Origin: an uncultured Pseudomonadota bacterium
Lineage (GTDB): Bacteria > Pseudomonadota > Alphaproteobacteria > Rs-D84
Direction of reading: 5' to 3'
DNA length: 64,000 nt
Assembly: GCA_902801125.1 (NCBI GenBank)
Contig: CADCGT010000004.1
Location: 1-64,000, forward strand
In this document: piece by piece, positions 8,980-17,750 of the stretch
How the letters are laid out: each line of letters starts with the position of its first letter
How positions within the stretch are numbered: position 1 is the stretch's first letter
The notes under the pieces: model-generated
What the model was told of the DNA's origin: nothing
Databases searched by the model: none
The model's input: only the letters and a program-made list of their open reading frames with translations
Position numbers and translations under genes: made by a program

Positions 8980-9183
8980 ATGAAAAAAATTATTATCGCG
9001 TTGGTTTGCGGTTTGATATGCGGGGGCGCCATGGCGCACAGCGTGGCATTTAACACAAACACGCATATTTATCACGACCATTCTTGCACCTGGGCGCGTC
9101 GTTGCACAAAAAACTGTATAACAATAGACAGTTCCGAGGCCAAACGCCGTGGTGCCCGCCCATGTAAAGTATGCGGCGGATAA
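8980..9183 (+). CDS. Small secreted Cys-rich protein, Ada-like zinc-module pattern
   Basis: 67 residues from ATG 8980, preceded by the strong Shine-Dalgarno AAAGGGG. The first 19 residues (MKKIIIALVCGLICGGAMA) form a clear signal peptide with an AMA cleavage site. The mature 48 residues carry IYHDHSCTWARRC...GARPCKVCGG. This His/Cys pattern with a final RPC-x-x-C is seen in the Ada N-terminal zinc domain and in small nuclease-associated zinc modules. I infer a metal-binding periplasmic protein of unknown role. The four cysteines could instead form disulphides. Confidence 0.7.
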   Translation: MKKIIIALVCGLICGGAMAHSVAFNTNTHIYHDHSCTWARRCTKNCITIDSSEAKRRGARPCKVCGG

Positions 9184-9302
9184 CGCGTGGCACCACAACA
9201 TTTGACATTCATAAAAAAATACCGTATAATAGAACGGATGACAGATATAAAATGTATCTTTACTAATCCAAGTTCCGCATTGTTTGGCATGGCCGAACGA
9301 TG

Positions 9303-9416
9303 GTGTTTGTAATATTTTCTTTAATTTAAAAAATTCTCTTTAACAAAACAATATCTGGTTGGTTGCACAATGTGACATATTGAATCACATGTCGCGAAAC
9401 CGGCCATTACAAACAC
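9303..9416 (+). promoter_or_regulatory. Structured trpS leader with long-range stem next to the ribosome binding site
   Basis: An 11-bp perfect inverted repeat, GTGTTTGTAAT (9303-9313) and ATTACAAACAC (9406-9416), brackets about 90 bases. Those include a smaller hairpin, ATGTGA...TCACAT, near 9370-9390. The 3' arm ends one base before the AAAGGA ribosome binding site of trpS. Control of trpS translation is inferred; no T-box features are present. Confidence 0.4.
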
Positions 9417-9430
9417 AAAAGGATTATAAA

Positions 9431-10429
9431 ATGAAAAACAATGAACAAAAAGTTATGCTAACCGGTGTGCGCCCCAGTGGAAACCTGACACTTGGCAACT
9501 ATTTGGGGGCAATCAAGAACTTTGTGACTCGTCAGACCAAATATAAAAGTTATATCTTTATTGCCGACCTGCACGCAATAACATCGCCGCGCGATCCGGT
9601 GGAATTGCGTGTCGCGGTAAATGACTGCATCGCCATGTATTTGGCGTGCGGTGTTGACCCCGAACAAACGATTGTCTTTCGGCAAAGTGATGTTTTGGAA
9701 CACGGTATTATGGGTTTTATAATGACCTTTCAAACCCATATGGGCGAATTGTCACGAATGACCCAGTTCAAATTAAAATCGCAAAACATGGGTAAAAACG
9801 GTATTGATACAGGCCTGTTTGTATATCCGCCGTTGATGTCCGCCGATATATTGCTGTATAACACAGATATGGTTCCGGTCGGACTTGACCAGCAACAGCA
9901 CGTAGAACTGACGCGTGATTTGGCCCAACGGTTTAACAAGCGATATGGCGACACCTTTAATGAACCAGATGTCTATATCGCGCCCGTGGGGAACAAGATA
10001 TTAAATCTGCAAAACCCGACTGAAAAGATGAATAAATCGGACGGCCCAAATCCAGGGACAATCTTTTTAATGGATGATTTGAAATTGGCCCGCAAGAAAA
10101 TTATGTCTGCGGTCACAGACAGCGAATCCATCGTTCGTTTCGACGAAGAAAACAAGCCCGGAATATCAAACCTTATAAGTATCTTGGCCGCAATCACGGA
10201 CGACGATATTGCCGCAATAGAACGCCGCTTTGCCGGCCGGGGTTATGGCGATTTCAAACGCGCGGTGGCCGATGCGGTTTGTGATTTATTGGCTGATATT
10301 CAGGCAAAATATCAACAATTCAAAAATCCGGCGGTGTTGAATGCCATCTTGGCCAACGGGGCCGAACGCGCACGTGTTGTGGCGGACGAAACGCTTAGCC
10401 GCGCGCGGGTTGCGTTGGGATTGAAATAA
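9431..10429 (+). CDS. trpS: Tryptophanyl-tRNA synthetase
   Basis: 332 residues from the ATG at 9431 after AAAGGATTATAAA; an upstream in-frame TTG at 9359 is not supported. It is a class I synthetase with the HIGH-equivalent PSGNLTLGNYLGA at residues 15-27 and a KMSKS-equivalent KMNKSDG near residue 200. PVGLDQQQHVELTRDLAQRF is the classic TrpRS tryptophan/ATP-site segment. It charges tRNA-Trp in the cytoplasm. The length matches the bacterial family (about 330-340). It is monocistronic, with a terminator 15 bases after the stop. Confidence 0.96.
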   Translation: MKNNEQKVMLTGVRPSGNLTLGNYLGAIKNFVTRQTKYKSYIFIADLHAITSPRDPVELRVAVNDCIAMYLACGVDPEQTIVFRQSDVLEHGIMGFIMTFQTHMGELSRMTQFKLKSQNMGKNGIDTGLFVYPPLMSADILLYNTDMVPVGLDQQQHVELTRDLAQRFNKRYGDTFNEPDVYIAPVGNKILNLQNPTEKMNKSDGPNPGTIFLMDDLKLARKKIMSAVTDSESIVRFDEENKPGISNLISILAAITDDDIAAIERRFAGRGYGDFKRAVADAVCDLLADIQAKYQQFKNPAVLNAILANGAERARVVADETLSRARVALGLK

Positions 10430-10442
10430 ACACGAACAAAAA

Positions 10443-10485
10443 AACAAGCCCCTTTATTCAAGGGTCTTGTGTCTTTTATTTTTTT
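10443..10485 (+). terminator. trpS terminator
   Basis: The interrupted stem ACAAG-CCC ... GGG-T-CTTGT (10444-10470) is followed by a T-rich tail. Confidence 0.65.
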
Positions 10486-10489
10486 GACT

Positions 10490-10656
10490 TTTGTTTTGAT
10501 AAAATAACGTTAGACATAGACGACGGAAATACACCGTCTGAGAACGTCGCAAACCGCAACGGATACAAATTGGAAAAGCGATTGCCAATGGCATCCTGGG
10601 CAAAATGTGTAGGCAAATGTGATTCTTTGATTTATGTCAAGAAACGGACAAATTAA
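10490..10656 (+). other. Unassigned stretch: open frame without start, or small RNA, ending at a terminator
   Basis: One frame stays open to a TAA at 10654-10656 and reads like protein (GYKLEKRLPMASWAKCVGKC, ending YVKKRTN). There is no ATG before 10588 and no convincing ribosome binding site. A strong terminator follows immediately, so something is probably transcribed here. It could be a gene remnant or a small RNA. Confidence 0.25.
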
Positions 10657-10681
10657 AAGGCCCCCGAAAGGGGGCTTTTTG
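10657..10681. terminator. Bidirectional terminator
   Basis: AAAAGGCCCCC-GAAA-GGGGGCTTTTT is a near-perfect hairpin with A and T runs on either side. It serves the ankyrin gene on the minus strand and whatever is transcribed at 10490-10656. Confidence 0.85.
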
Positions 10682-10682
10682 A

Positions 10683-11555
10683 TTATCTGGACATAACAAC
10701 GATTTTTCTACGCAAGAATTTGTTTGAATCATCAATTGCGCGTGCGAACAAGTCCATTTTTTCTTCGTCCGCCGCCGCATAATTCATGGCATTCTTACCA
10801 GATTTGTCCTTTATGCCAACGTGTGCACCATTTGACAACAATATCTTTGGAATTTCATAATAGAAAGTCGCAGAGAAGTTGTCTTTGGCTTCAGCATATT
10901 CATAGTCATCATCTTCATTACATATGCAGTTATCCCACCGTCCCCATTTTTGCGTCAAAGAATGAGCCAAAGCGGTTTTTCCAGATTTATCACGCAAATT
11001 AACCTTTGCGCCATGTGACACCAAGAAATTAACGGGTTTAACAATCCATTCTGTATCATAAAATATACACGGTTCCAAAACATCGTCGAAGCCGCAAACG
11101 CGCATAAGACCGGTTCTTCCTTGGTCATCTTTGATATTGATATTTGCACCGTTTTTATACAAAAACTTCATTGCCGCGAATGCGCCATCAAGCCTTCCGG
11201 CAAGGAAGGTAAATATTGGTTCACCCAATGTGCTTCTATCTACACGTGCACCATTATCAATCAATATCTGCGCTTGTTCAAAATTGTAGGACATCAGACT
11301 TTCTAATAATGGTGTATCAAACCAAGATGGATCTGGATCAATCCAGTTTGGATTTGCGCCATTTGCAAGCAACAATTTCATGCGTTTTGTACGTTCGGCG
11401 TTGCTTTCAAAACACGGTTCACCAATAGAACTCATCAACATTTCGTTTCTTATACGACGTTTCTTATCGGCACCTGCGGCCAACAGACGTTGTACGCGTT
11501 CGGCGTCAAGCGATAAAAATGCATCTTTTAATTCTGCATTCAAATTCTTTTTCAT
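10683..11555 (-). CDS. Ankyrin-repeat protein
   Basis: 290 residues, start supported by AAAGGG upstream. At least six degenerate ankyrin repeats can be read. They show the A..LL..GA pattern: AERVQRLLAAGADKKRR, KLLLANGANPNWIDPD, ILIDNGARVDRSTLGE, FLYKNGANINIKDDQGRTGL, NFLVSHGAKVNLRDKSGKTA and ILLSNGAHVGIKDKSGKNA. There is no signal peptide or membrane helix. Ankyrin proteins mediate protein binding and are abundant in host-associated Alphaproteobacteria, sometimes as effectors. No partner can be named. Confidence 0.88.
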   Translation of the reverse strand: MKKNLNAELKDAFLSLDAERVQRLLAAGADKKRRIRNEMLMSSIGEPCFESNAERTKRMKLLLANGANPNWIDPDPSWFDTPLLESLMSYNFEQAQILIDNGARVDRSTLGEPIFTFLAGRLDGAFAAMKFLYKNGANINIKDDQGRTGLMRVCGFDDVLEPCIFYDTEWIVKPVNFLVSHGAKVNLRDKSGKTALAHSLTQKWGRWDNCICNEDDDYEYAEAKDNFSATFYYEIPKILLSNGAHVGIKDKSGKNAMNYAAADEEKMDLFARAIDDSNKFLRRKIVVMSR

Positions 11556-11769
11556 ATTTTACCCTTTTGGTTATATGTTCCAATATATTATAGACCAAAA
11601 ACGCACTTTGTCAAGTATTTTATTAAAAAACATATTCTTTTTTGTGTTGGAGTATAAAAAAGAAACATTTTATGGTTTTATCGCACTATATTCTATTAAA
11701 AATAGAACACTATTGACTTTTCTTGCTTTTTTATACAAATATTCCTGGGGTATAACAAAGGAGAAAAAA

Positions 11770-11847
11770 ATGACCAACAAAGAAATATACAACAACCTGG
11801 TGGCTCTTGTGGAAAGCATGAAGATGTCTTTACGCGAACCGGTATAG
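11770..11847 (+). CDS. Possible 25-residue small protein or gene fragment
   Basis: ATG 11770 follows a strong ribosome binding site (AAAGGAG, 6 bases away). It encodes a 25-residue peptide starting MTNKEIYNNLVALVESMK. A TTGACT-like box lies at 11713. It could be a leader peptide for the gene at 11918 or the surviving N-terminus of a broken gene. The rest of 11556-11917 has no other gene. Confidence 0.35.
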   Translation: MTNKEIYNNLVALVESMKMSLREPV

Positions 11848-11860
11848 TTACACAAATTTA

Positions 11861-11888
11861 TTGACAAATTATGATTTTATGGTACAAC
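11861..11888 (+). promoter_or_regulatory. Promoter of the unknown gene at 11918
   Basis: TTGACA (11861-11866), a 16-base spacer and TACAAC (11883-11888), 29 bases before the ATG at 11918. Confidence 0.5.
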
Positions 11889-11917
11889 TTGAGCCATTGA
11901 TATTAAAAGGGTTTATA

Positions 11918-12517
11918 ATGAGTCATATAACAAGTAAAGATTATATCGTTATCACACCAACAAAGGTCGCTGTTGGCGGACAAGAAACAGCAAAATTTCT
12001 TGGACAAGAGATCGATTTGGTTAAGGAATTGCCGGGTATGTTTGAACATATTCAAGACGAGACGTATAAAGAATGGGGTATTCAACCGATTGAGATGCAC
12101 ATAGTTACTTCAAAAACTAATGGAGGTCAGATGATGCTTGGTGAACCGTCCCCCAAACATGGTAAACATGCGTGGTCCAGGTTTGTTTTTGAACATGATA
12201 TTAACTCTCGTTGGGTGTATCAGATTTCGCACGATTCTATATCCAGGAATGCGAGGTGGATGGCATACTATTGCGTTGAAGAAATGTTGTATGCTCCTGT
12301 TTTGCGGGAGGAACTTGTTCATTCTGCGGCGAAAAAGATTCTAAAAAATCAAAAAGACCTGAAAGAATGCTTTTCTAATTTTAGCAATGATGCTTATTAT
12401 GATCCTGAGTTTGTTCGGTTTATGGGATGGGCGAAGATTCCGAAAGACCCGGAAGTCGATGCATTAAAAAAACTGTTAGCCATGGGTTGTTATAGTTGTA
12501 GGTCAAAGAAAAGGTAA
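11918..12517 (+). CDS. Conserved-looking protein of unknown function
   Basis: 199 residues from ATG 11918, behind AAAAGGG. I do not recognise the family. The protein is soluble, with no signal peptide. It has a VLREELVHSAAKKILKNQKD helical stretch in its second half and ends in CYSCRSKKR, a Cys-x-x-Cys with a basic tail. The central part (KHGKHAWSRFVFEHDINSRW) is rich in aromatic residues and histidine. It sits alone between promoter and terminator, in a region that is visibly more AT-rich than the housekeeping flank. Confidence 0.6.
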   Translation: MSHITSKDYIVITPTKVAVGGQETAKFLGQEIDLVKELPGMFEHIQDETYKEWGIQPIEMHIVTSKTNGGQMMLGEPSPKHGKHAWSRFVFEHDINSRWVYQISHDSISRNARWMAYYCVEEMLYAPVLREELVHSAAKKILKNQKDLKECFSNFSNDAYYDPEFVRFMGWAKIPKDPEVDALKKLLAMGCYSCRSKKR

Positions 12518-12616
12518 AAAACAATTCGTTTTCATCAAAAGCTGCTTATATAAATTCCAACACCCAAAAGTCGAAATGACCAAATCTGGATTTATTGGCA
12601 TTTATAGGATTAAAAT

Positions 12617-12640
12617 ACCGCCGGTAAAGGCGGTGTTTTT
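12617..12640 (+). terminator. Terminator
   Basis: ACCGCC-GGTAAA-GGCGGT followed by GTTTTTTAT. Confidence 0.8.
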
Positions 12641-12972
12641 TATCTTTGTTTGCTCGCTTTCAGTTGATTAAAAGCATCCACCCAAACTTTACACGGGCGA
12701 ATTGTTGTGCCAACAACACACAAACGGCACAAATTTAATTCTTTGGTTGAAATTATCCGCGGATTTCCGCCACAGTTTTGGTAATGTGTTACATACAATT
12801 CCCTGCCCCAACACCCCCACAATACCCCCAACAAATGAATAAAAAGTTATACACGTGTTACCATATTTGCAGTTATACATTTGTTATACACCACCATAAA
12901 AAACGCAAGTATGATTTGCTTTGTGGGATTTTATAATGTAATATTTAGGTAATGACAATGTAAGGTTATAAA
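12641..12972. other. Gene-poor stretch, possible gene remnant on the minus strand
   Basis: No convincing gene. A minus-strand frame ending at 12640 reads NLCRLCVVGTTIRPCKVW near its end, with three cysteines, but has only a TTG start and no ribosome binding site. I treat it as a remnant. The start of the decarboxylase gene at 12973 is preceded by TAAGG. Confidence 0.3.
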
Positions 12973-14583
12973 ATGGCTACTAAATTGCATCCATTAAGCA
13001 AAACAAAAAAATTTAAATCAAATTTTTTATCTGACAATAAGTTTAGCATTCAGCCTTTATTGGACAAAATATATGGATTACATTCTAAACTTTTTGATAA
13101 TAGTTCCAAGTTAGCAAAACGCCCTATAAAACGTTTTAAATATGAAAATGAATTAACCACTGATTTTTTTACAAATAACGGTCTTTCTCAAAAACAGCTT
13201 ATGAATGAATTAAAACAGGTTTTTGATGGAGCTATAAATTGGCAGAATTCTTGTACAGCTTTTAACATAACCTCAACACCATTATTTGATACAGTTGCAG
13301 CGTCTACTATAGCCACTTTGATGAACCCTAATTGTCTGTGGGATTTGACCAGCGGAAAATTTGTGCTCACAGAAAAGAAAATTATAAATTTATTCGGTAA
13401 AAAAGTATTTCATTCAAATATATCGGATGGTTTTTCTACATTTGGTGGCAAGGGAACTTTATTATACGCCATAAAAACAGGATTAAGTAATTCTGACTTA
13501 AAGCACAAAAAAGAAGGTCTTGACGGAAAATACATAGTCATTTGTAGTTATGCTTCTCATTTTTGTATCGCAGACGTTTGTGACTATGTCGGAATCGGAA
13601 CGAATGCTTTATTAAAAATCCCATTGTTACCAAACGGTGAAATGGATTATTCAATTTTAGAACAAACTCTTGAAAAAGCGATAAAGGAAGGTAAAAAAAT
13701 TGCTACTGTAATTTGTAATGGCGGTACGACAATCGATTTTTGCATGGATAACGCTAAAAAGATACGCAGCATAACTGATAAACTTGAAAAGAAATACAAT
13801 CTTCCCTATAAAATTCATATTCATGGCGACATGGTTTTTGGGTGGGCATGGTTCTTTGCCGATGAAGAATATTTAAAACAATCTGGAACTATTGCGGCAA
13901 AAAAAATATTAAAAATAAAAACCATGTTAAAAAATATGAAATACACAGATAGTATAGGAGTAGATTTTCATAAAATGGGGCTTTGTCCTTATAATTCTAG
14001 TTTTTTTATTCTTAAAGACAAACAGAAAATGAATTTGTTGGGCGGCGCTGTTACGGCTTTGGATGACGGCTTTTGGGGAACAAAACACCCTCATTATCAT
14101 TCAATAGAAAATTCCAAAAGTGGTGCGGGGATAATTTCTGCATATTCTGCACTTTGTACATTGGGGTCTTGTGGGATTGCCGATTATTTATTATATTTGA
14201 TGAACGTTAAAGAGACTTATATTGCTTTAATAAAAGATAAATTTAAACATATATTCCATATAATAAATTCAAAATCACTGGGCTTTGAGATAGTTTTTAC
14301 TGTATCTGTAAACGGACACAATTTTACAAAGGAAGATTATCTACGGCTTTGTAATGATGTATGGTATGCAAACAAATCGCCTTATATGATAAGTCAAGTT
14401 TCGCGATATTTTCGTAACGGGAAACCAGAACCTGCTATGCTATTATACTCCATGTCGCCACACACAACAGAAAAACATTGTTTAGAAGTGTTAAAAATGT
14501 TAGAAGCGGATTGTTATAACATAGCAAAAAGTGAACAACATAACGGATATAAAGACAACAATAATGTTTTTGTGCCCAAATAA
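12973..14583 (+). CDS. PLP-dependent group II-type amino acid decarboxylase homologue
   Basis: 536 residues. Features of the aromatic/glutamate decarboxylase branch of fold-type I PLP enzymes are visible. These include an S-x-x-x-H stacking-histidine region (CSYASHFCIADVC), ICNGGTTIDFCMDN, HIHGDMVFGWAW (Asp binding the PLP pyridine nitrogen) and the Schiff-base lysine in SIGVDFHKMGLCPYNSSFF. It would remove CO2 from an amino acid or act as a related PLP lyase; the substrate is unknown. It is convergent with the six-gene operon downstream (10 bases between stops), which holds two more PLP enzymes. I infer that it belongs to the same pathway. Confidence 0.8.
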   Translation: MATKLHPLSKTKKFKSNFLSDNKFSIQPLLDKIYGLHSKLFDNSSKLAKRPIKRFKYENELTTDFFTNNGLSQKQLMNELKQVFDGAINWQNSCTAFNITSTPLFDTVAASTIATLMNPNCLWDLTSGKFVLTEKKIINLFGKKVFHSNISDGFSTFGGKGTLLYAIKTGLSNSDLKHKKEGLDGKYIVICSYASHFCIADVCDYVGIGTNALLKIPLLPNGEMDYSILEQTLEKAIKEGKKIATVICNGGTTIDFCMDNAKKIRSITDKLEKKYNLPYKIHIHGDMVFGWAWFFADEEYLKQSGTIAAKKILKIKTMLKNMKYTDSIGVDFHKMGLCPYNSSFFILKDKQKMNLLGGAVTALDDGFWGTKHPHYHSIENSKSGAGIISAYSALCTLGSCGIADYLLYLMNVKETYIALIKDKFKHIFHIINSKSLGFEIVFTVSVNGHNFTKEDYLRLCNDVWYANKSPYMISQVSRYFRNGKPEPAMLLYSMSPHTTEKHCLEVLKMLEADCYNIAKSEQHNGYKDNNNVFVPK

Positions 14584-14593
14584 GAAAGATATA

Positions 14594-15433
14594 TCAACGT
14601 GTTAAAGCGTATAACATTTTATTTAATTTTACGTTTGCAATATGTTTGACATCTTTTTTTACAGGAGCAGTTATATTCACCGCTATTGCATTTTTATCTT
14701 TCGGTTTGTTTTGATATTGTTCAAACTCTTTTTCAATGTACTTACGCCTTCTGTTTGATACATGTTTAATAAACATGCTGTAAATTTTTTTATCTTTATT
14801 TGAATCTGACATTTGTATTTTATCTACGATATATTCCATGTCTTGTGGATAAAAAATTTTTACATCAAAACCCAATTTTTCAATTTTTTTTAGTATACAT
14901 ATAGCATCAGTTTTTCTTTGATCTTTTGAGTATTCAACATTTGATGAATTCATATCACCTGGACAACGGTTGATAGGAAAAACTCGTAATATCCCATTTG
15001 GTTTTAAACCTAATACTGCTTTGATAAAAAACGTTTCTAATTCTGTTTTAGATAAAGCATAAGTAGGTAAAGACCATAATGCCCATTCTTGATCGTAACA
15101 ATCCAACGGAATATCCCAATCATAGAAATCTTCTTTAAAATGCTTATGTGAAACCGTTGATTTATAATCTGTATAAAAATCTACATTCGTTATTTTGGAT
15201 TGAACACCTATCTTTCTTAACCACTGTCGAATATTTGACAATCCCCCACCTATCAAAAGTATCTCTTGATCTGAATCACGCCATATATTTTCGCTTTTTG
15301 GCGCAAGATATTGCATATATTCCGGCAACTGTCTGCGAAACATCATACCTTTGACAGGATCATAATTCAGCTTGGTTTTTACACCATCTCTATTTAATAT
15401 AAGGGTATAATCTTTGATACTTAGCCGAAACAT
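14594..15433 (-). CDS. Rossmann-fold SAM-methyltransferase-like protein
   Basis: 279 residues. EILLIGGGLSNIRQWLRKIG followed by ITNVDFY is a typical motif I / motif II pair of class I SAM-dependent methyltransferases. A helical segment and GLKPNGILRVFPINRCPG correspond to the later strands. The last 70 residues are basic and low in complexity (HVSNRRRKYIEKEFEQYQNK). The catalytic target cannot be read. It is the last gene of the operon, 15 bases after the Nudix gene. TAAGGG lies upstream of ATG 15433. Confidence 0.6.
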   Translation of the reverse strand: MFRLSIKDYTLILNRDGVKTKLNYDPVKGMMFRRQLPEYMQYLAPKSENIWRDSDQEILLIGGGLSNIRQWLRKIGVQSKITNVDFYTDYKSTVSHKHFKEDFYDWDIPLDCYDQEWALWSLPTYALSKTELETFFIKAVLGLKPNGILRVFPINRCPGDMNSSNVEYSKDQRKTDAICILKKIEKLGFDVKIFYPQDMEYIVDKIQMSDSNKDKKIYSMFIKHVSNRRRKYIEKEFEQYQNKPKDKNAIAVNITAPVKKDVKHIANVKLNKMLYALTR

Positions 15434-15448
15434 GCAATAACCCTTACT

Positions 15449-15907
15449 TTAATCTGCGGTATAGGCCTTACATTCCGAATAAAAATCACCGTCCATTATC
15501 GCATTTAATGCGATATTTGTAGTTGTAACAATGTTTTTAGTATTTTTTATTTCATCTGGTGACATATATCGCATTTCTACACACTTGTCACCTTCGCAAT
15601 TACGCAAAGTGCCAGAGAATTTTTCAACCACAAAAAAGAAATCGAAACCTTCGGTTTTACTTGCTAAATTGCTCATAATATGAACACATTTTATATCCTG
15701 TGGTTGAATATCTATATCCAATTCTTCTTTGGCTTCACGAATAGCAGCTTCTTTGGCTGTTTCACCTTGTTCTATATGACCGGCAGGTATAACCCACCAA
15801 CCACCACCATAACTAAAAAAGCCATCATTTCGAAAGAATAATAATATTTTATCGTCTTGTTTAATAATAAGATTTATAACACCCTTAAACATCGCTCTTT
15901 CTTTCAT
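15449..15907 (-). CDS. Nudix hydrolase
   Basis: 152 residues. The full Nudix box GHIEQGETAKEAAIREAKEE, followed by LDI, lies at about residues 43-65, after WWVIPAG. It hydrolyses a nucleoside diphosphate linked to another group; MutT/ADP-ribose-type substrates are possible. In this operon it may act on a nucleotide-activated intermediate or remove a by-product. The Shine-Dalgarno AAAGGGG supports ATG 15907. About 70 bases separate it from the fusion gene upstream. Confidence 0.88.
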   Translation of the reverse strand: MKERAMFKGVINLIIKQDDKILLFFRNDGFFSYGGGWWVIPAGHIEQGETAKEAAIREAKEELDIDIQPQDIKCVHIMSNLASKTEGFDFFFVVEKFSGTLRNCEGDKCVEMRYMSPDEIKNTKNIVTTTNIALNAIMDGDFYSECKAYTAD

Positions 15908-15977
15908 TTTTTTACCCCTTTTGTTTACACTATGATGCCATGTAAAATGTATTTTTTCAATTATATTTTATATAATT

Positions 15978-17750
15978 TTACTTCGTTCTTATATTGTTTT
16001 GGTAATAATTGCGAATTTGTTGCATTCTTGTTTCAACGCTTTCGATATCTTTTCCTTCTATAAAAACATAGCCAGCCGTTTCACTGGATTTACGTTGCAA
16101 TTGATGGGTATTCCCAACTTTGTCGAACAATTCAACATCAAACACCCCATCTTTGGCAAGTAATTGTTCTTTTGACACTATTTCTGTGATTGTTCCGGAC
16201 CGTTTTGGTAAGAAAACATTTCCTATCGTTTTTGATTTTTCCGTTTGCGGTTGTATATGAATTGTTTTTCCTATAGCTGTATCTATTATTGCATCATAAA
16301 TGTCAACTCCTGATGCATAAGCATGATTTTCTATAATACGGTGTCCAGATGGTCGCCATCCAAACTCTCCAACAACAGGAAGCCCTTTTTTATCAATAAA
16401 ACATTCCAGATGTATATATCCATTGCGCAAATTCATAGAAGTAATAATTTTTTGAATAAAATCATCTGGTACAAAATTAAAGTTCTTTGGGACATCATTA
16501 CAAGCAATATGTCCACGAACCAAACCGTCTGTCATTGCCGCCAACGGAGAATTTGGTACATAGGTTAAAAACGTCCTTACAACCTTGCCGTCTTGGATTA
16601 AACCATCAATAATCCATTCTTTGCCATCATTGAATTTTTCAACCATATATTTGTTTGGTGATATATCTGAAATAGGCAATTGTGCTACATCCTGCTTATT
16701 TGATAATTTATAAGTATCCATACAAGATTGTCCTTTGCGACGTTTAAAAATGATTGGGTAACCATACAATGCCGCAAAATTTGCAATATCATCTTTATTG
16801 TATATTGGACTAAATTCCGTAACTGCAATACCTGATAATTTTAATTTTGTTTTCATTTCTAATTTATCACGTGTCCATAAAATTTGATTATCATTTAACG
16901 CAGGCAACCCTAAATTACGTGCGAAGATATTTGCTTTTTCTTGTAAAAATTCTGAGCCATTATAGAAATAATCTGGATTTGCGCCAATTTCCGAAGTCCA
17001 ACTGTGAAATCTTAGCGCTTCTTCCTCATATGACCTCGATGCCGAAACGGTAAATACATGTTGAGCATACGTATCTATTATGTATTGTTCGCTAAAATGA
17101 CAATGTTGTTCAAATCGTAAAAAAATAACATTTATATCATCTCGTGTTAATAATTTTTTACCCAAGGGGGTATCTGTTTCTTCAGCATATAATAATGTTT
17201 TTTTACGTATATTACCTCTTTGCTCTATTGAATCTATAATGGCATTCAAAGATTCCTCTATTGAGAGATATGATGTATTCAAATACAAATCATAATATTG
17301 TTTATCAAATATGTTTCTTTGATATCTCGCAAAACACCTTTGTTCGTCACTGGCGTCTCGTTCCATAGCGTACTTTAATGGTTCAGGATGATTTGATTGA
17401 ACTCTTTCTATCAAACGTAATAACTGGGTATTTTTATCAACATCAAAAAGAATTGATATCAAAGGTTTGTTCGATAATAATATATCCCCTGATTTGATAG
17501 CAAAAGAAACACTTCGACCGTCAATTATTGCGACATCGTTATTTTCGTATACCGAGCGCATAAATTTTATCATTTCATCATCCACTTGTTCGTTTGGGAT
17601 TTTATTTTGTAAATTCTCTCTATAATATTGACCGCACGAGAAATAAGGAACATCAATATCATATATTTCTTTCAATTTTTGTTGTAACAATTTAATCGTT
17701 GTGCTTTTACCAGAACAAGTACGTCCATCAATGGAAATTATAAATTTCAT
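15978..17750 (-). CDS. Fusion of a cytidylate-kinase-like P-loop kinase and an ATP-grasp ligase
   Basis: 590 residues from ATG 17750 (AAAGG 9 bases upstream). Residues 1-200 form a nucleoside/nucleotide-kinase domain: IISIDGRTCSGKSTT P-loop, VAIIDGRSVSFAI, and RDASDEQRCFARYQRNIFDK as the lid region, close to cytidylate kinase. Residues from about 270 form an ATP-grasp domain: TRDKLEMKTKLKLSGIAVTEF, GYPIIFKRRKGQSC, IHLECFIDKKGLPVVGEFGWR (metal-binding acidic strand). The ATP-grasp part would join a carboxylate to an amine or thiol. Its ATGA start overlaps the upstream stop, so it is translationally coupled. I know no characterised enzyme with this architecture. Confidence 0.78.
   Translation of the reverse strand: MKFIISIDGRTCSGKSTTIKLLQQKLKEIYDIDVPYFSCGQYYRENLQNKIPNEQVDDEMIKFMRSVYENNDVAIIDGRSVSFAIKSGDILLSNKPLISILFDVDKNTQLLRLIERVQSNHPEPLKYAMERDASDEQRCFARYQRNIFDKQYYDLYLNTSYLSIEESLNAIIDSIEQRGNIRKKTLLYAEETDTPLGKKLLTRDDINVIFLRFEQHCHFSEQYIIDTYAQHVFTVSASRSYEEEALRFHSWTSEIGANPDYFYNGSEFLQEKANIFARNLGLPALNDNQILWTRDKLEMKTKLKLSGIAVTEFSPIYNKDDIANFAALYGYPIIFKRRKGQSCMDTYKLSNKQDVAQLPISDISPNKYMVEKFNDGKEWIIDGLIQDGKVVRTFLTYVPNSPLAAMTDGLVRGHIACNDVPKNFNFVPDDFIQKIITSMNLRNGYIHLECFIDKKGLPVVGEFGWRPSGHRIIENHAYASGVDIYDAIIDTAIGKTIHIQPQTEKSKTIGNVFLPKRSGTITEIVSKEQLLAKDGVFDVELFDKVGNTHQLQRKSSETAGYVFIEGKDIESVETRMQQIRNYYQNNIRTK

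Noticed and set aside
12640-12834. Minus-strand small Cys-containing protein
   Set aside because: Only a TTG start and no ribosome binding site; kept as a possible remnant in a gap entry.
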